The position numbers were made by a program, and so were the translations under genes. A stretch of DNA of 6,299 nucleotides from Prolixibacteraceae bacterium (GTDB taxonomy: Bacteria; Bacteroidota; Bacteroidia; Bacteroidales; Prolixibacteraceae), in NCBI GenBank assembly GCA_027858145.1, contig JAQIDF010000296.1, positions 1-6,299 of the forward strand. Reading direction: 5' to 3'. Under the pieces are notes generated by a model. That model was not told the DNA's origin. It saw only the letters and a program-made list of their open reading frames with translations, and did not search any database. Positions 1 to 6,299 of this stretch are shown here, in pieces. Positions within the stretch are counted from its first letter, which is position 1, and every line of letters begins with the position of its first letter.

Positions 1-34
1 AAAGTATTGCCAGTAGTGGACGTAATAATTTCAT
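1..34 (-). CDS. start of a downstream gene, probable signal peptide (partial)
   Basis: An ATG at 34-32 on the minus strand opens a frame reading MKLLRPLLAIL before the window ends. A short basic start (Lys2, Arg5) followed by a run of Leu, Ala and Ile is the usual beginning of an exported protein's signal peptide, so this is probably the first 11 codons of a secreted or membrane protein encoded beyond the left edge. It has the same orientation as all other genes here and starts 156 nt past the stop of the oligopeptidase gene. No clear ribosome binding site or Bacteroidota -7 box (TAnnTTTG) is seen upstream. Eleven codons cannot identify the product, and chance is a real alternative. Confidence 0.4.
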   Translation of the reverse strand, partial: MKLLRPLLAIL

Positions 35-113
35 ACGTTTAAAATTTATAATTAGTAGTTCCACATTGTAATTCTAAATTTGAGAACGTATGGAACCGCT
101 TCGCTCTCGCATG

Positions 114-131
114 CCCCGAATTCTATCGGGG
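114..131. repeat. inverted repeat, 6-bp GC-rich arms
   Basis: CCCCGA (114-119) and TCGGGG (126-131) are perfectly complementary around a 6-nt loop, ATTCTA. The hairpin lies between the stop of the oligopeptidase gene and the next gene start. It has no T-run on either strand, so it is not a classical intrinsic terminator. It is the end of a GC-rich patch (about 92-131) in otherwise AT-rich spacer and may be part of a dispersed intergenic repeat or a transcript-end stabilising hairpin. Confidence 0.4.
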
Positions 132-149
132 TTAATCATTGCCTTTGAC

Positions 150-171
150 GAACTTTTAATTAAAAAAGTTC
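150..171. terminator. possible weak terminator hairpin after the oligopeptidase gene
   Basis: GAACTTTT (150-157) and AAAAGTTC (164-171) form a perfect 8-bp stem with a 6-nt loop, about 20 nt beyond the stop of the minus-strand oligopeptidase gene. The position suits a terminator, but the stem is AT-rich and in the minus-strand transcript it is not followed by a U-run. A T-rich stretch follows it only on the plus strand, where there is no gene. The inverted repeat is certain; the terminator role is a guess. Confidence 0.25.
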
Positions 172-190
172 ATTTTCGTTTCATAATATT

Positions 191-2359
191 TTATTCTTCT
201 ATATCTTCAAGCATAAACATGAACGCGTATTCAATGGCTGCTTCCCGGTAGCGTTCAAAACGTCCTGATGCACCGCCATGACCGGCATCCATATTGCAAT
301 GGAAAAGCAACAGGTTGTCATCGGTTTTTATATCGCGTAATCTCGCAACCCATTTGGCGGGTTCCCAGTATTGAACTTGTGAGTCGAAAAGCCCGGTGGT
401 TACCAGCATATGCGGATATTTTTGCGCTTTAACATTATCGTAAGGTGAATACGAAAGCATATACTCATACGAATCTTTGTTTTTAGGATTGCCCCATTCA
501 TCAAATTCATTAGTAGTGAGCGGAATGGTTTCGTCGAGCATGGTTGAAACCACATCAACAAACGGAACGGCTGCCAGTATACCATTAAAAAGCGCTGGTG
601 CCATATTGGCAACTGCCCCCATTAACAGTCCGCCGGCACTGCCCCCCATGCCATAAAGGTGGTTAGACGATGTGTATTTCTTGTTAACGAGGGCTTGCGC
701 GCAGTCAATATAATCGTTAAACGTGTTAATCTTGTTAAACATTTTTCCTTCGTCGTACCATTGGCGTCCCATGGCCTGACCGCCGCGAATGTGTGCTATG
801 GCATATACAAAGCCACGGTCGAGTAGTGAAAGACGGGTAGAACTGAAAGACGGGTCGATGGTATTTCCGTATGAACCATAAGCATGCAGCAACATGGGAG
901 AAGTGCCGTTAAGCTTTGTGCCTTTTTGGTACACAAGCGAAACCGGAATACGAACGTCATCGCGACTGTCGATATAGAGCCGTTCAGTGATATATTCTTC
1001 TGGATTGTGTCCGCCAACTACTTCTTGTTGTTTCTTTAGTTCTTTGGTGTGTTTGTCCATGTTGTAATCGTAAACCGACGACGGAGTGGTTAACGATGAG
1101 TATGTAAAACGGAGTTTGTTGGTGTCGAATTCAGGATTGGTTGAGATATAGGCAACATAAGCCTCCTCACTGAAGTTGAGATAATGTTCTTCGTTGTTGT
1201 TCTGATTAATGATGCGAAGATTAGTGAGGGCATCTTTTCGTTCATTCACAACCAGGTACTTGCGAAATATTTCAAAATCATCAATTAAAACATTCTCACG
1301 TTGCGGTATTACTTCTTTCCAGTTTTCTTTGGAAGTGGCGTTTTCGGGAGTTTCCATTATCCTGAAATTCTGCGCATTCCAGTTGGTGAGAATGTAAAAT
1401 TTATCTTCGAAATGAAGAATGTTATACTCATGCACCTTTTCACGCGGGGTGAAATTAACGGCTGCACTTAACGGCTTATCAGCATCGATTAAATGGTAGT
1501 CAGACGAAAGAGTGCTGCTGTTCCAGATTGTAATGTATTTACCTGATTTTGAGCGGTAAACCCCAATGTAGTACGCAGGGTCTTTTTCTTCGTAAACCAT
1601 TACATCGTTCTTGTTGCCCAGCTTGTGTCGCCATATTTTATTTGATAAAAGCGATACTTCATCTTTCGATGTGTAGAAAAAGTGTTCATTATCGTTAGCC
1701 CAGGCACCGCTACCGGTGGTGTTATCAATCATTACAGGAAGTATCTCGCCGGTTTCGATGTTTTTAAACCGTATGGTGTAAATACGCCGACTAACAGTAT
1801 CTTCTCCAAAAGCCAGTAATTTATTGTCTGGGCTTACACTGATGCCGCCCGCTTGATAGTAGCTGTGGTTCTGAGCCCGTTTGTTGGCATCGAGAAGTAC
1901 CTGTTCTACGTTGTCGAGATGCTCTTTTTTTCTGCAATAAATGGGATATTCTTTACCCTCCTCGTATCGACTGTAGTACCAGTATCCGTTTTTGAAATAA
2001 GGTACCGACTCGTCGGTTTGTTTAATACGGCCTGTAATTTCGTTAAAGAGATTTTCCTGAAGTTCTTCTGTCGATTTCATAACCGTTTCGGTGTACTTGT
2101 TTTCTGCATTCAAATAATCGAATACCTTTTGTGTCTGTTCGTCGGGATTTTCAGCTGTCTTTTGTTCATCGCTTAGCCGCATCCAAAAATACGGGTCGAT
2201 GCGGGTATGTCCATGAATAGTTAATGCCGAATCAATTTTTTCGGCTTCGGGTGGAACCGGAAACTGCGATGTTTTGATATCAGGTTGTTTCATATTGTTA
2301 TTACATGCGGTTGTTACAAGAATAGCCATCAAAATTAATAAGTTGTTTGTTGTTTTCAT
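191..2359 (-). CDS. ptrB: oligopeptidase B-like S9A serine peptidase, predicted lipoprotein
   Basis: The 722-residue product is a prolyl oligopeptidase-family (S9A) peptidase, closest in motifs to oligopeptidase B (protease II), which cleaves short peptides after Arg or Lys. An N-terminal part (DPYFWMR at 55-61) and a beta-propeller region (roughly 110-450) precede an alpha/beta-hydrolase domain (about 455-715). The catalytic triad is visible: Ser574 in GGSAGG, Asp659 in GLFDSQ and His694 in AGHGG. The loop PLTTNEFDEWGNP (613-625) matches the oligopeptidase B S1 loop; Glu618 and Asp620 fall where, from memory, E. coli has Glu576 and Glu578, so basic P1 specificity is likely. The first 18 residues are a signal peptide ending at TTA-Cys19, a lipobox, which predicts a membrane-anchored envelope protein, whereas the E. 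coli enzyme is cytosolic. After Arg525-Gly-Gly the usual acidic position is Ala529. The ATG at 2359 is chosen because it supplies the signal peptide; no clear Shine-Dalgarno is present. The gene stands alone, downstream of a pseudogene. Confidence 0.93.
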   Translation of the reverse strand: MKTTNNLLILMAILVTTACNNNMKQPDIKTSQFPVPPEAEKIDSALTIHGHTRIDPYFWMRLSDEQKTAENPDEQTQKVFDYLNAENKYTETVMKSTEELQENLFNEITGRIKQTDESVPYFKNGYWYYSRYEEGKEYPIYCRKKEHLDNVEQVLLDANKRAQNHSYYQAGGISVSPDNKLLAFGEDTVSRRIYTIRFKNIETGEILPVMIDNTTGSGAWANDNEHFFYTSKDEVSLLSNKIWRHKLGNKNDVMVYEEKDPAYYIGVYRSKSGKYITIWNSSTLSSDYHLIDADKPLSAAVNFTPREKVHEYNILHFEDKFYILTNWNAQNFRIMETPENATSKENWKEVIPQRENVLIDDFEIFRKYLVVNERKDALTNLRIINQNNNEEHYLNFSEEAYVAYISTNPEFDTNKLRFTYSSLTTPSSVYDYNMDKHTKELKKQQEVVGGHNPEEYITERLYIDSRDDVRIPVSLVYQKGTKLNGTSPMLLHAYGSYGNTIDPSFSSTRLSLLDRGFVYAIAHIRGGQAMGRQWYDEGKMFNKINTFNDYIDCAQALVNKKYTSSNHLYGMGGSAGGLLMGAVANMAPALFNGILAAVPFVDVVSTMLDETIPLTTNEFDEWGNPKNKDSYEYMLSYSPYDNVKAQKYPHMLVTTGLFDSQVQYWEPAKWVARLRDIKTDDNLLLFHCNMDAGHGGASGRFERYREAAIEYAFMFMLEDIEE

Positions 2360-2360
2360 G

Positions 2361-2790
2361 TAACAGGATTTTTTCTTTCTTGTTTAATTTTTGCAATATG
2401 TCATTTAGCATTGAGTCCATTCGGGAAAAAGCAAACCACTTTTTTCCCAGGTCTTTGAGTGATGCGCCGAAATGGTAAAGCTGTTTTACTGCGCAGAACA
2501 GCTGAAAGCATCGATACACCTTGTTCGGAAAATGCATATGGTAAGCTGGTTGCATGCTTGAGGCTTTCAAACCGGTCGCAATTTGCGACTAGTTCATTTT
2601 TTTAAGTTTCATTAAGCTGAAAGCGAAATTTATGAGGAAATCGTTCTATGTTTCGTTTTACTTGCTCGTTGAGTTTTTTTACTTCAACATTATACATTTC
2701 TGCAAGGTCTCGGTCTATCATAACATAGCTGCCTCTAATCAGGAATATTCGATTTTCAATTTCTTTTTGTTTCAGTTTATCGTTATCCAT
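2361..2790 (-). pseudogene. decayed ORF6N-domain DNA-binding protein gene
   Basis: The frame starts at ATG 2790 (MDNDKLKQ); a TTG at 2799 in the same frame is also possible. It encodes a typical ORF6N start: IFLIRGSYVMIDRDLAEMYN, then LNEQVKRNIERFPHKFRFQL. A TAA at 2604-2602 interrupts it after NET, yet the same frame continues with family-like sequence: KNELVANCDRF, PYAFSEQGVSML and VLRSKTA, down to about 2479. One G-to-T change (GAA to TAA) would explain the stop. Near 2478 the similarity jumps frame, reading YHFGASLKDLGKKWFAFS from 2477 to 2424, a motif I remember from the C-terminus of long Bacteroidota ORF6N proteins. The middle part expected between them is absent, so an internal deletion with frameshift is inferred. 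ORF6N domains are phage-related DNA-binding modules of unclear cellular role. The pseudogene starts 14 nt after the ATPase stop, and its eroded 3' end reads into the oligopeptidase start, so the end coordinate is approximate. A 62-residue truncated ORF6N peptide could still be made. Confidence 0.85.
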
Positions 2791-2804
2791 ATTGCACAAT
2801 AAAA

Positions 2805-3617
2805 TTACACATACTGTTCTTTCAACATTTCGGCTACGCCCTGGTCGATGTTGTCTTTTCGTCGCAGTTCGTCAAACAGTGCCAGTAAGTCGTTTACTTT
2901 CAGTCTCTTTTTTTCTTCGCCTTTAAAATCATAAGCTACCTGGCCTTTGTGCATCATAATGATACGGTCGCCCAGGTTTACAGCTTGTTGCATCGAATGC
3001 GTAACCATAAGCGTTGTAAGCCGGTCGCGGGTTATGATCTTTTCGGTAAGTTCAATCACCTTCGATGCAGTTTTGGGGTCGAGTGCGGCGGTATGTTCAT
3101 CGAGTAATAGTAGTTTGGGTTTCAGTGCTGTAGCCATGAGCAGGGTTAAGGCCTGGCGCTGACCACCCGAAAGTTTGCCAATTGGATTTTCGAGCCGGTC
3201 TTCAAGTCCCATATTCAGTGGGCGTACTATTGTTTTAAACTCGTCGAGCTTGTTTTTTGGTAATCCCCATCCCAGCCCGCGTTTTTGTCCGCGTTTAAAA
3301 GCCAGTGCCAGATTCTCCTGAATCGACATATTGGGCGCTGTGCCGCTAAACGGATTTTGAAATACACGCCCGATAAGCTGTGCCCGTTTGTGTTCGCTCC
3401 ACTTTGTAATGTTCGTATTATCGAGCAATACGTCGCCTTCGTCAATCATAAAAGTGCCGGCTACTGCATTCAGCATGGTTGATTTGCCTGAGCCGTTGGT
3501 GCCTAGCACACAAACAAAGCTGCCTTCGTCAATTTCCAGATTAACGCTGCGAAGTGCTTTTACTTCATTAACGGTTTCGGGATTAAAGGTCTTTTTTATG
3601 TTGTTGATTTTAAGCAT
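2805..3617 (-). CDS. ABC transporter ATP-binding protein (TrpZ-like class)
   Basis: This 270-residue cytoplasmic ATPase powers the transporter encoded by the neighbouring genes. All nucleotide-binding motifs are present: Walker A GTNGSGKST (39-47), Q-loop Gln87 in VFQNP, signature LSGGQRQ (149-155), Walker B ending LLLLDEH with Asp173 and Glu174, D-loop ALD (178-180) and switch His207 in MVTHS. The insert around 105-122, rich in Gly and Lys (RGQKRGLGWGL), and the HTAALDP stretch are typical of ATPases paired with ABC_sub_bind binding proteins. The ATG at 3617 overlaps the end of the permease gene by 8 nt (ATGCTTAA), which predicts translational coupling. It is the last intact gene of the operon; the ORF6N pseudogene follows. 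The ATPase identity is certain; the transported substrate is unknown. Confidence 0.95.
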   Translation of the reverse strand: MLKINNIKKTFNPETVNEVKALRSVNLEIDEGSFVCVLGTNGSGKSTMLNAVAGTFMIDEGDVLLDNTNITKWSEHKRAQLIGRVFQNPFSGTAPNMSIQENLALAFKRGQKRGLGWGLPKNKLDEFKTIVRPLNMGLEDRLENPIGKLSGGQRQALTLLMATALKPKLLLLDEHTAALDPKTASKVIELTEKIITRDRLTTLMVTHSMQQAVNLGDRIIMMHKGQVAYDFKGEEKKRLKVNDLLALFDELRRKDNIDQGVAEMLKEQYV

Positions 3618-4551
3618 GATTTCTTCGGGTTAGGTTAAATTTTCTTTTGTTTTTCATCAATCCGGGAAGGATAAGAGCGATAAATACAAAAAGTGCGGTG
3701 ATGATTTTCAGGTCGTTCGGGTTAAGTCCCCAACGTAGCGCAATAGCCACAAGCAAGCGGAACAAAACCGACCCGATTACGGCTCCAAAAATAACCATTC
3801 CCAGGCTGTTGTCATTGATGATGGCTTCGCCGATAATAACGCTGGCCAATCCCCAAACCATCATGCCAATTCCCATTTGTACGTCGGCAAATCCCTGGTA
3901 CTGTGCCAGCAAAGCTCCCGATAAAGCCACAAAGCCGTTGGCAATTGCTACGCCGGCTATAATCATGGTTTTGGTGTTCACGCCCAGTGCCCGTATCATT
4001 TGGTCATTATCGCCTGTGGCTCGCATGGCCGTTCCGATGTTGGTGCGGAAGAACCACCAAAGGATCATGCAAAAAATGCATATAGAGATAGAGCAAAACA
4101 ACAGTAACCATAAATCTTTCACAGCCACATCCCATCCAAGCACCATGGTACGGGCATTTTCACCCGAAATATTTACCGAGAATTGTTCTATCCAGGTAAA
4201 AACAGTGGTTTCGCTGAGCAGCGGCATGTTGCTTTTTCCCATTACATGCAGGTTTACCGAATAAAGAGCCGTCATAACCAATATACCTGCAAGCAAGGGG
4301 TTGATTTTAAAGCGTGTGTGAATGAGCCCGGTAACAGCCCCGGCTGCCATACCTGCAATAAAAGCAACGAGGCTGGCCAGTAATGGGTTTACCCCTGCAA
4401 CAATAAGCGATGCGCCTGTAGCAGCTCCAAAGGTAAACGAACCTTCAGCGGTAATGTCGGGAAAATCGAAGATCCTGAAACTGATAAAGATACCCAGTGC
4501 CAGAAGGGCCAGTATTAATCCTATGGTGAATGAACCTATAAGTAATGACAT
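3610..4551 (-). CDS. ABC transporter permease, BPD_transp_2 type (TrpY-like class)
   Basis: The 313-residue protein is an inner-membrane permease of the branched-chain amino acid/ribose superfamily (BPD_transp_2). About eight to nine hydrophobic segments can be seen, near residues 5-26, 41-56, 58-79, 85-102, 145-167, 195-216, 228-244, 249-272 and 282-299. The cytoplasmic coupling loop MRATGDNDQMIRALGVN (176-192) resembles the RA-GDN-ALG motif that docks the ATPase in LivH/LivM-like permeases. FDFPDITAEGSF near the N-terminus and the C-terminal LNPNDLKIITALFVF are characteristic of permeases paired with ABC_sub_bind proteins, such as the pneumococcal tryptophan transporter. It presumably acts as a homodimer, as only one permease gene is present. 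It starts 6 nt after the STAS gene's stop and overlaps the ATPase start by 8 nt. The substrate is not deducible; import of an amino acid or related small molecule is the best guess. Confidence 0.92.
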   Translation of the reverse strand: MSLLIGSFTIGLILALLALGIFISFRIFDFPDITAEGSFTFGAATGASLIVAGVNPLLASLVAFIAGMAAGAVTGLIHTRFKINPLLAGILVMTALYSVNLHVMGKSNMPLLSETTVFTWIEQFSVNISGENARTMVLGWDVAVKDLWLLLFCSISICIFCMILWWFFRTNIGTAMRATGDNDQMIRALGVNTKTMIIAGVAIANGFVALSGALLAQYQGFADVQMGIGMMVWGLASVIIGEAIINDNSLGMVIFGAVIGSVLFRLLVAIALRWGLNPNDLKIITALFVFIALILPGLMKNKRKFNLTRRNHA

Positions 4552-4557
4552 ATTATT

Positions 4558-5805
4558 TTATTTTGCGGTTTGTTGTTTAATTGATTCAATGGGTGTTATC
4601 CAGCAAAAGCCTTGCACAAAACGGCTTTCGCCTATTCCCGATATTTCGCGGTTATCATTTGTGAGGTGCAAAAGGTCGGTAAGCTCTGAGTTATCGAACA
4701 GGTAGTCGATAATTTCATACAAATCAACATTGGTTTTTTTAAGCGGAATATATGGAAAAACCATAGTGTGAATATGTCCGTTATGTTGCTCACTATCGTT
4801 AAGTGGTCTTAAAAAACGACTTGCTTCCTTTTCGTCGGGAGATGTAATAACTCCCGCTGAAAGAGTGAGCATCTTATTATGCGACGGTTCTGTTGTGAAA
4901 TTTACTGTGTTTTTCACATCAGGAAACGAAAAGATGTTTTGATTATGAACGGGTGAAACATTGAGCGAGGTACCCACGAGTCCACCGCTCTCTGCAACCA
5001 TCACAAGGGCAAAGTTGTGTTTGCCGGTAATTTCTGAAATGTGATTTATGAGTTGACTTAATTCGATAGAGTGATTGCCCGGTTGCGGCTCAAAGCGAAT
5101 GAGCCAACTGTAGTTTTCGGTGAAGCTTAATCCGTAAAGTTCGATAACCGATGCAACGAGCTTTCCGCTGCTTTGCATAAAATCGGGTTTTTGAGAGCCG
5201 TCGGCAGGAAGGTAAGCCGCATTTTTACCTGCAATAATGTATTCGCCAAAACGTTGGCTGCATTCGTCGTACGATTCCCCGATCGCACCAAGCCCCAGTG
5301 AAAAAAGTTTTTCATCGGAATGAATTGTACGAGCCTTTTCTTTTGTAAATCCATTGTTTGTAATTTGTTCAGGATTACCGTGTAGATTAATAACGGTTGC
5401 TCTGTTGTTACGCGAATCGATAATTTTAAGCTTGTAATTATCGAATTTGTGCTCGTATTCTTCTTCCTTCTCCGGTTGTTTTGCCGATTGAGTTTCGGGT
5501 TTTTTGCTGAGCATTGTTTCCATGCCCACCATATCGAGTACCTGTCGCACATTTTCGCTCATTTCGGCAATGTAGAATACCCCGTTTACCGATGCCAGAT
5601 TTTTATACTGATTCACCAGCGTGCGAATCCCGGCTGAGCTTAAATACTCAATTCCTGTGAGATTGAGCGCTATGCCGTAATGCCCTTCGCGTACCAAATT
5701 GTTGATATAATCGTTGAGATGGCCGGCTGAGTTGGCATCGAGCCGCCCGGTGCAGGCCAGGGTGGTTTCAATGGCAGTATTGGTTTGTTCAATTTTCAGG
5801 TTCAT
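4558..5805 (-). CDS. STAS-domain protein fused to an unrecognised C-terminal domain
   Basis: This 415-residue protein has no signal peptide or membrane segment, so it is probably cytoplasmic. Residues 1-100 are a STAS domain of the anti-sigma-factor-antagonist (SpoIIAA/RsbV) kind: LACTGRLDANSA (16-27), IALNLTGIEYLSSAGIRTL (45-63) and a C-terminal helix VRQVLDMVGME. Ser57 in YLSSAGIR aligns with the serine phosphorylated in SpoIIAA, so a phospho-switch is possible. A charged linker (about 101-120, rich in Lys, Glu, Gln) leads to a roughly 290-residue region I do not recognise. Its notable stretches are LGLGAIGESYDECSQRFGEY (170-189), NAAYLPADGSQKPDF (195-209), ALVMVAESGGLVGTSL (266-281), RFLRPLND (330-337) and LTNDNREISGIGESRFVQG (381-399), clustered in the way of a folded, conserved domain. 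The gene sits between binding protein (14 nt gap) and permease (6 nt gap), so it is co-transcribed with the transporter. A role in sensing or gating transport is inferred only from this context. Confidence 0.88.
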   Translation of the reverse strand: MNLKIEQTNTAIETTLACTGRLDANSAGHLNDYINNLVREGHYGIALNLTGIEYLSSAGIRTLVNQYKNLASVNGVFYIAEMSENVRQVLDMVGMETMLSKKPETQSAKQPEKEEEYEHKFDNYKLKIIDSRNNRATVINLHGNPEQITNNGFTKEKARTIHSDEKLFSLGLGAIGESYDECSQRFGEYIIAGKNAAYLPADGSQKPDFMQSSGKLVASVIELYGLSFTENYSWLIRFEPQPGNHSIELSQLINHISEITGKHNFALVMVAESGGLVGTSLNVSPVHNQNIFSFPDVKNTVNFTTEPSHNKMLTLSAGVITSPDEKEASRFLRPLNDSEQHNGHIHTMVFPYIPLKKTNVDLYEIIDYLFDNSELTDLLHLTNDNREISGIGESRFVQGFCWITPIESIKQQTAK

Positions 5806-5819
5806 ATTAAGTAGTTGTT

Positions 5820-6299
5820 TTATGGAATGATTTTATCGGCTGTTTTTAGTAAATTTTCAGGAGTTTTTAATCCGTATGCTTTTGCTGCTGCAGGATTTAT
5901 TACCTTTTCGATGGTTTTTATACGACTGAATGGTATATTTTCGGGAGATTCTCCATTAAGGACACGTATTCCAATATCGGCAATTTCATGCCCTTGTTGC
6001 ATATAGTCGCCGGCAATGGCAGCTATTGCTCCCATTTCAACCTGGCTTGTAATGAAGCAAAACAGGGGTGTTTGTTCTTTCCGGGTAATTTTCACCATGC
6101 TTGCAAAACCGGGAATAGTACAATTATCGGGAAGCTGACATATTGCATCGATGTTTTTTGAGCAAAGCAACTGGGTGGCATCGGCAACTTCCGAAGCAGT
6201 ATTCACCGGAATGCTTTCTATTTTGATGTTACGTGCCTTACAACTTTTTTCAAGTTCTTTTAAACCGCTTACCGATGCCATTTCGCCCGGGCAGAATAA
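5820..6299 (-). CDS. ABC transporter substrate-binding protein, ABC_sub_bind family (C-terminal part)
   Basis: The frame is open to the window edge and gives 159 residues before the stop at 5820-5822. The ATG at 6281 is internal: the codons before it read LFCPGE and continue into MASVSGLKELEK, matching the family's typical NPGEANSV-like start of the second lobe. Further family features are a repeated lobe pattern (IKIESIPVNTASEV; LLCSKNIDAICQLPDN), TPLFCFITSQVEMGAIAAIAGDY and GHEIADIGIRVLNGESPENIP, the usual end of the second lobe. ABC_sub_bind proteins are about 300 residues, so roughly the N-terminal half, including any signal peptide or lipobox, lies beyond 6299. It should bind the ligand in the periplasm and deliver it to the permease encoded two genes on. 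Known relatives include pneumococcal TrpX, which binds aromatic amino acids, but ligand identity cannot be inferred here. The operon promoter must also lie outside the window. Confidence 0.88.
   Translation of the reverse strand, partial: LFCPGEMASVSGLKELEKSCKARNIKIESIPVNTASEVADATQLLCSKNIDAICQLPDNCTIPGFASMVKITRKEQTPLFCFITSQVEMGAIAAIAGDYMQQGHEIADIGIRVLNGESPENIPFSRIKTIEKVINPAAAKAYGLKTPENLLKTADKIIP

Noticed and set aside
1853..2176. Plus-strand open frame of 107 codons with a hydrophobic translation, opposite the oligopeptidase gene.
   Set aside because: It is antisense to an intact, motif-verified gene; its hydrophobicity is explained by reading charged-residue codons on the other strand.
2301..2570. 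An 89-codon minus-strand frame spanning the pseudogene end and the oligopeptidase start, as a separate small gene.
   Set aside because: Only its middle part carries family-like sequence; the beginning is an out-of-frame reading of the ORF6N remnant and the end is an out-of-frame reading of the peptidase signal peptide.
2574..2590. Near-perfect palindrome GTCGCAAATTGCGAC followed on the plus strand by a T-run, resembling a terminator.
   Set aside because: The central spacer is one base, too short for the full hairpin, and the bases encode VANCD of the ORF6N remnant, which explains them.
3647..4264. Plus-strand open frame of 205 codons antisense to the permease gene.
   Set aside because: It lies wholly inside a well-supported permease gene, and its translation has no recognisable domain and mirrors the permease codon pattern.
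5820..6281. A complete 153-residue protein starting at ATG 6281.
   Set aside because: The frame stays open to the window edge, and the preceding codons continue the conserved second lobe of the substrate-binding family, so this ATG is an internal methionine.
1..6299. CRISPR arrays, tRNA or rRNA genes, insertion-sequence ends.
   Set aside because: No regularly spaced repeats, no cloverleaf-like or rRNA-like sequence and no transposase fragments were seen by eye on either strand.

Overview
The window looks like a Bacteroidota chromosome, possibly a marine or sediment Marinilabiliales/Prolixibacteraceae-type genome. The evidence is moderate-to-low GC, start codons without clear Shine-Dalgarno sequences, a lipoprotein form of an S9 oligopeptidase, and an ORF6N gene remnant of a kind common in that phylum. 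The phylum is a fair inference; the family is a guess. Every supported gene lies on the minus strand, so the window reads biologically from right to left.

Right part (6299 down to 2805): four tightly packed genes form a transporter operon. They are the C-terminal half of an ABC_sub_bind substrate-binding protein (cut by the window edge), a 415-residue protein with an N-terminal STAS domain and a large C-terminal domain I do not recognise, a BPD_transp_2-type permease, and an ABC ATPase. Gaps are 14 and 6 nt, then an 8-nt overlap. The binding-protein/permease/ATPase set is the TrpXYZ-like class; its substrate cannot be read from the sequence. The STAS fusion protein between binding protein and permease is the most unusual item and suggests a regulatory or sensing subunit tied to the transporter.

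Middle (2790 to about 2361): immediately after the ATPase lies a decayed ORF6N-domain gene. It begins intact, is stopped by an in-frame TAA at 2602-2604, continues recognisably in the same frame, then jumps through an apparent internal deletion to a C-terminal fragment in another frame. The region looks non-coding at first sight but is explained by this pseudogene.

Left part (2359 to 191): a full-length oligopeptidase B-like serine peptidase with an intact Ser-Asp-His triad and a lipoprotein signal peptide. Its start abuts the pseudogene remnant, so its promoter probably lies inside it. Positions 35-190 are intergenic, with two inverted repeats and a local GC-rich patch. At 1-34 the first 11 codons of a further minus-strand gene, apparently with a signal peptide, run off the window.
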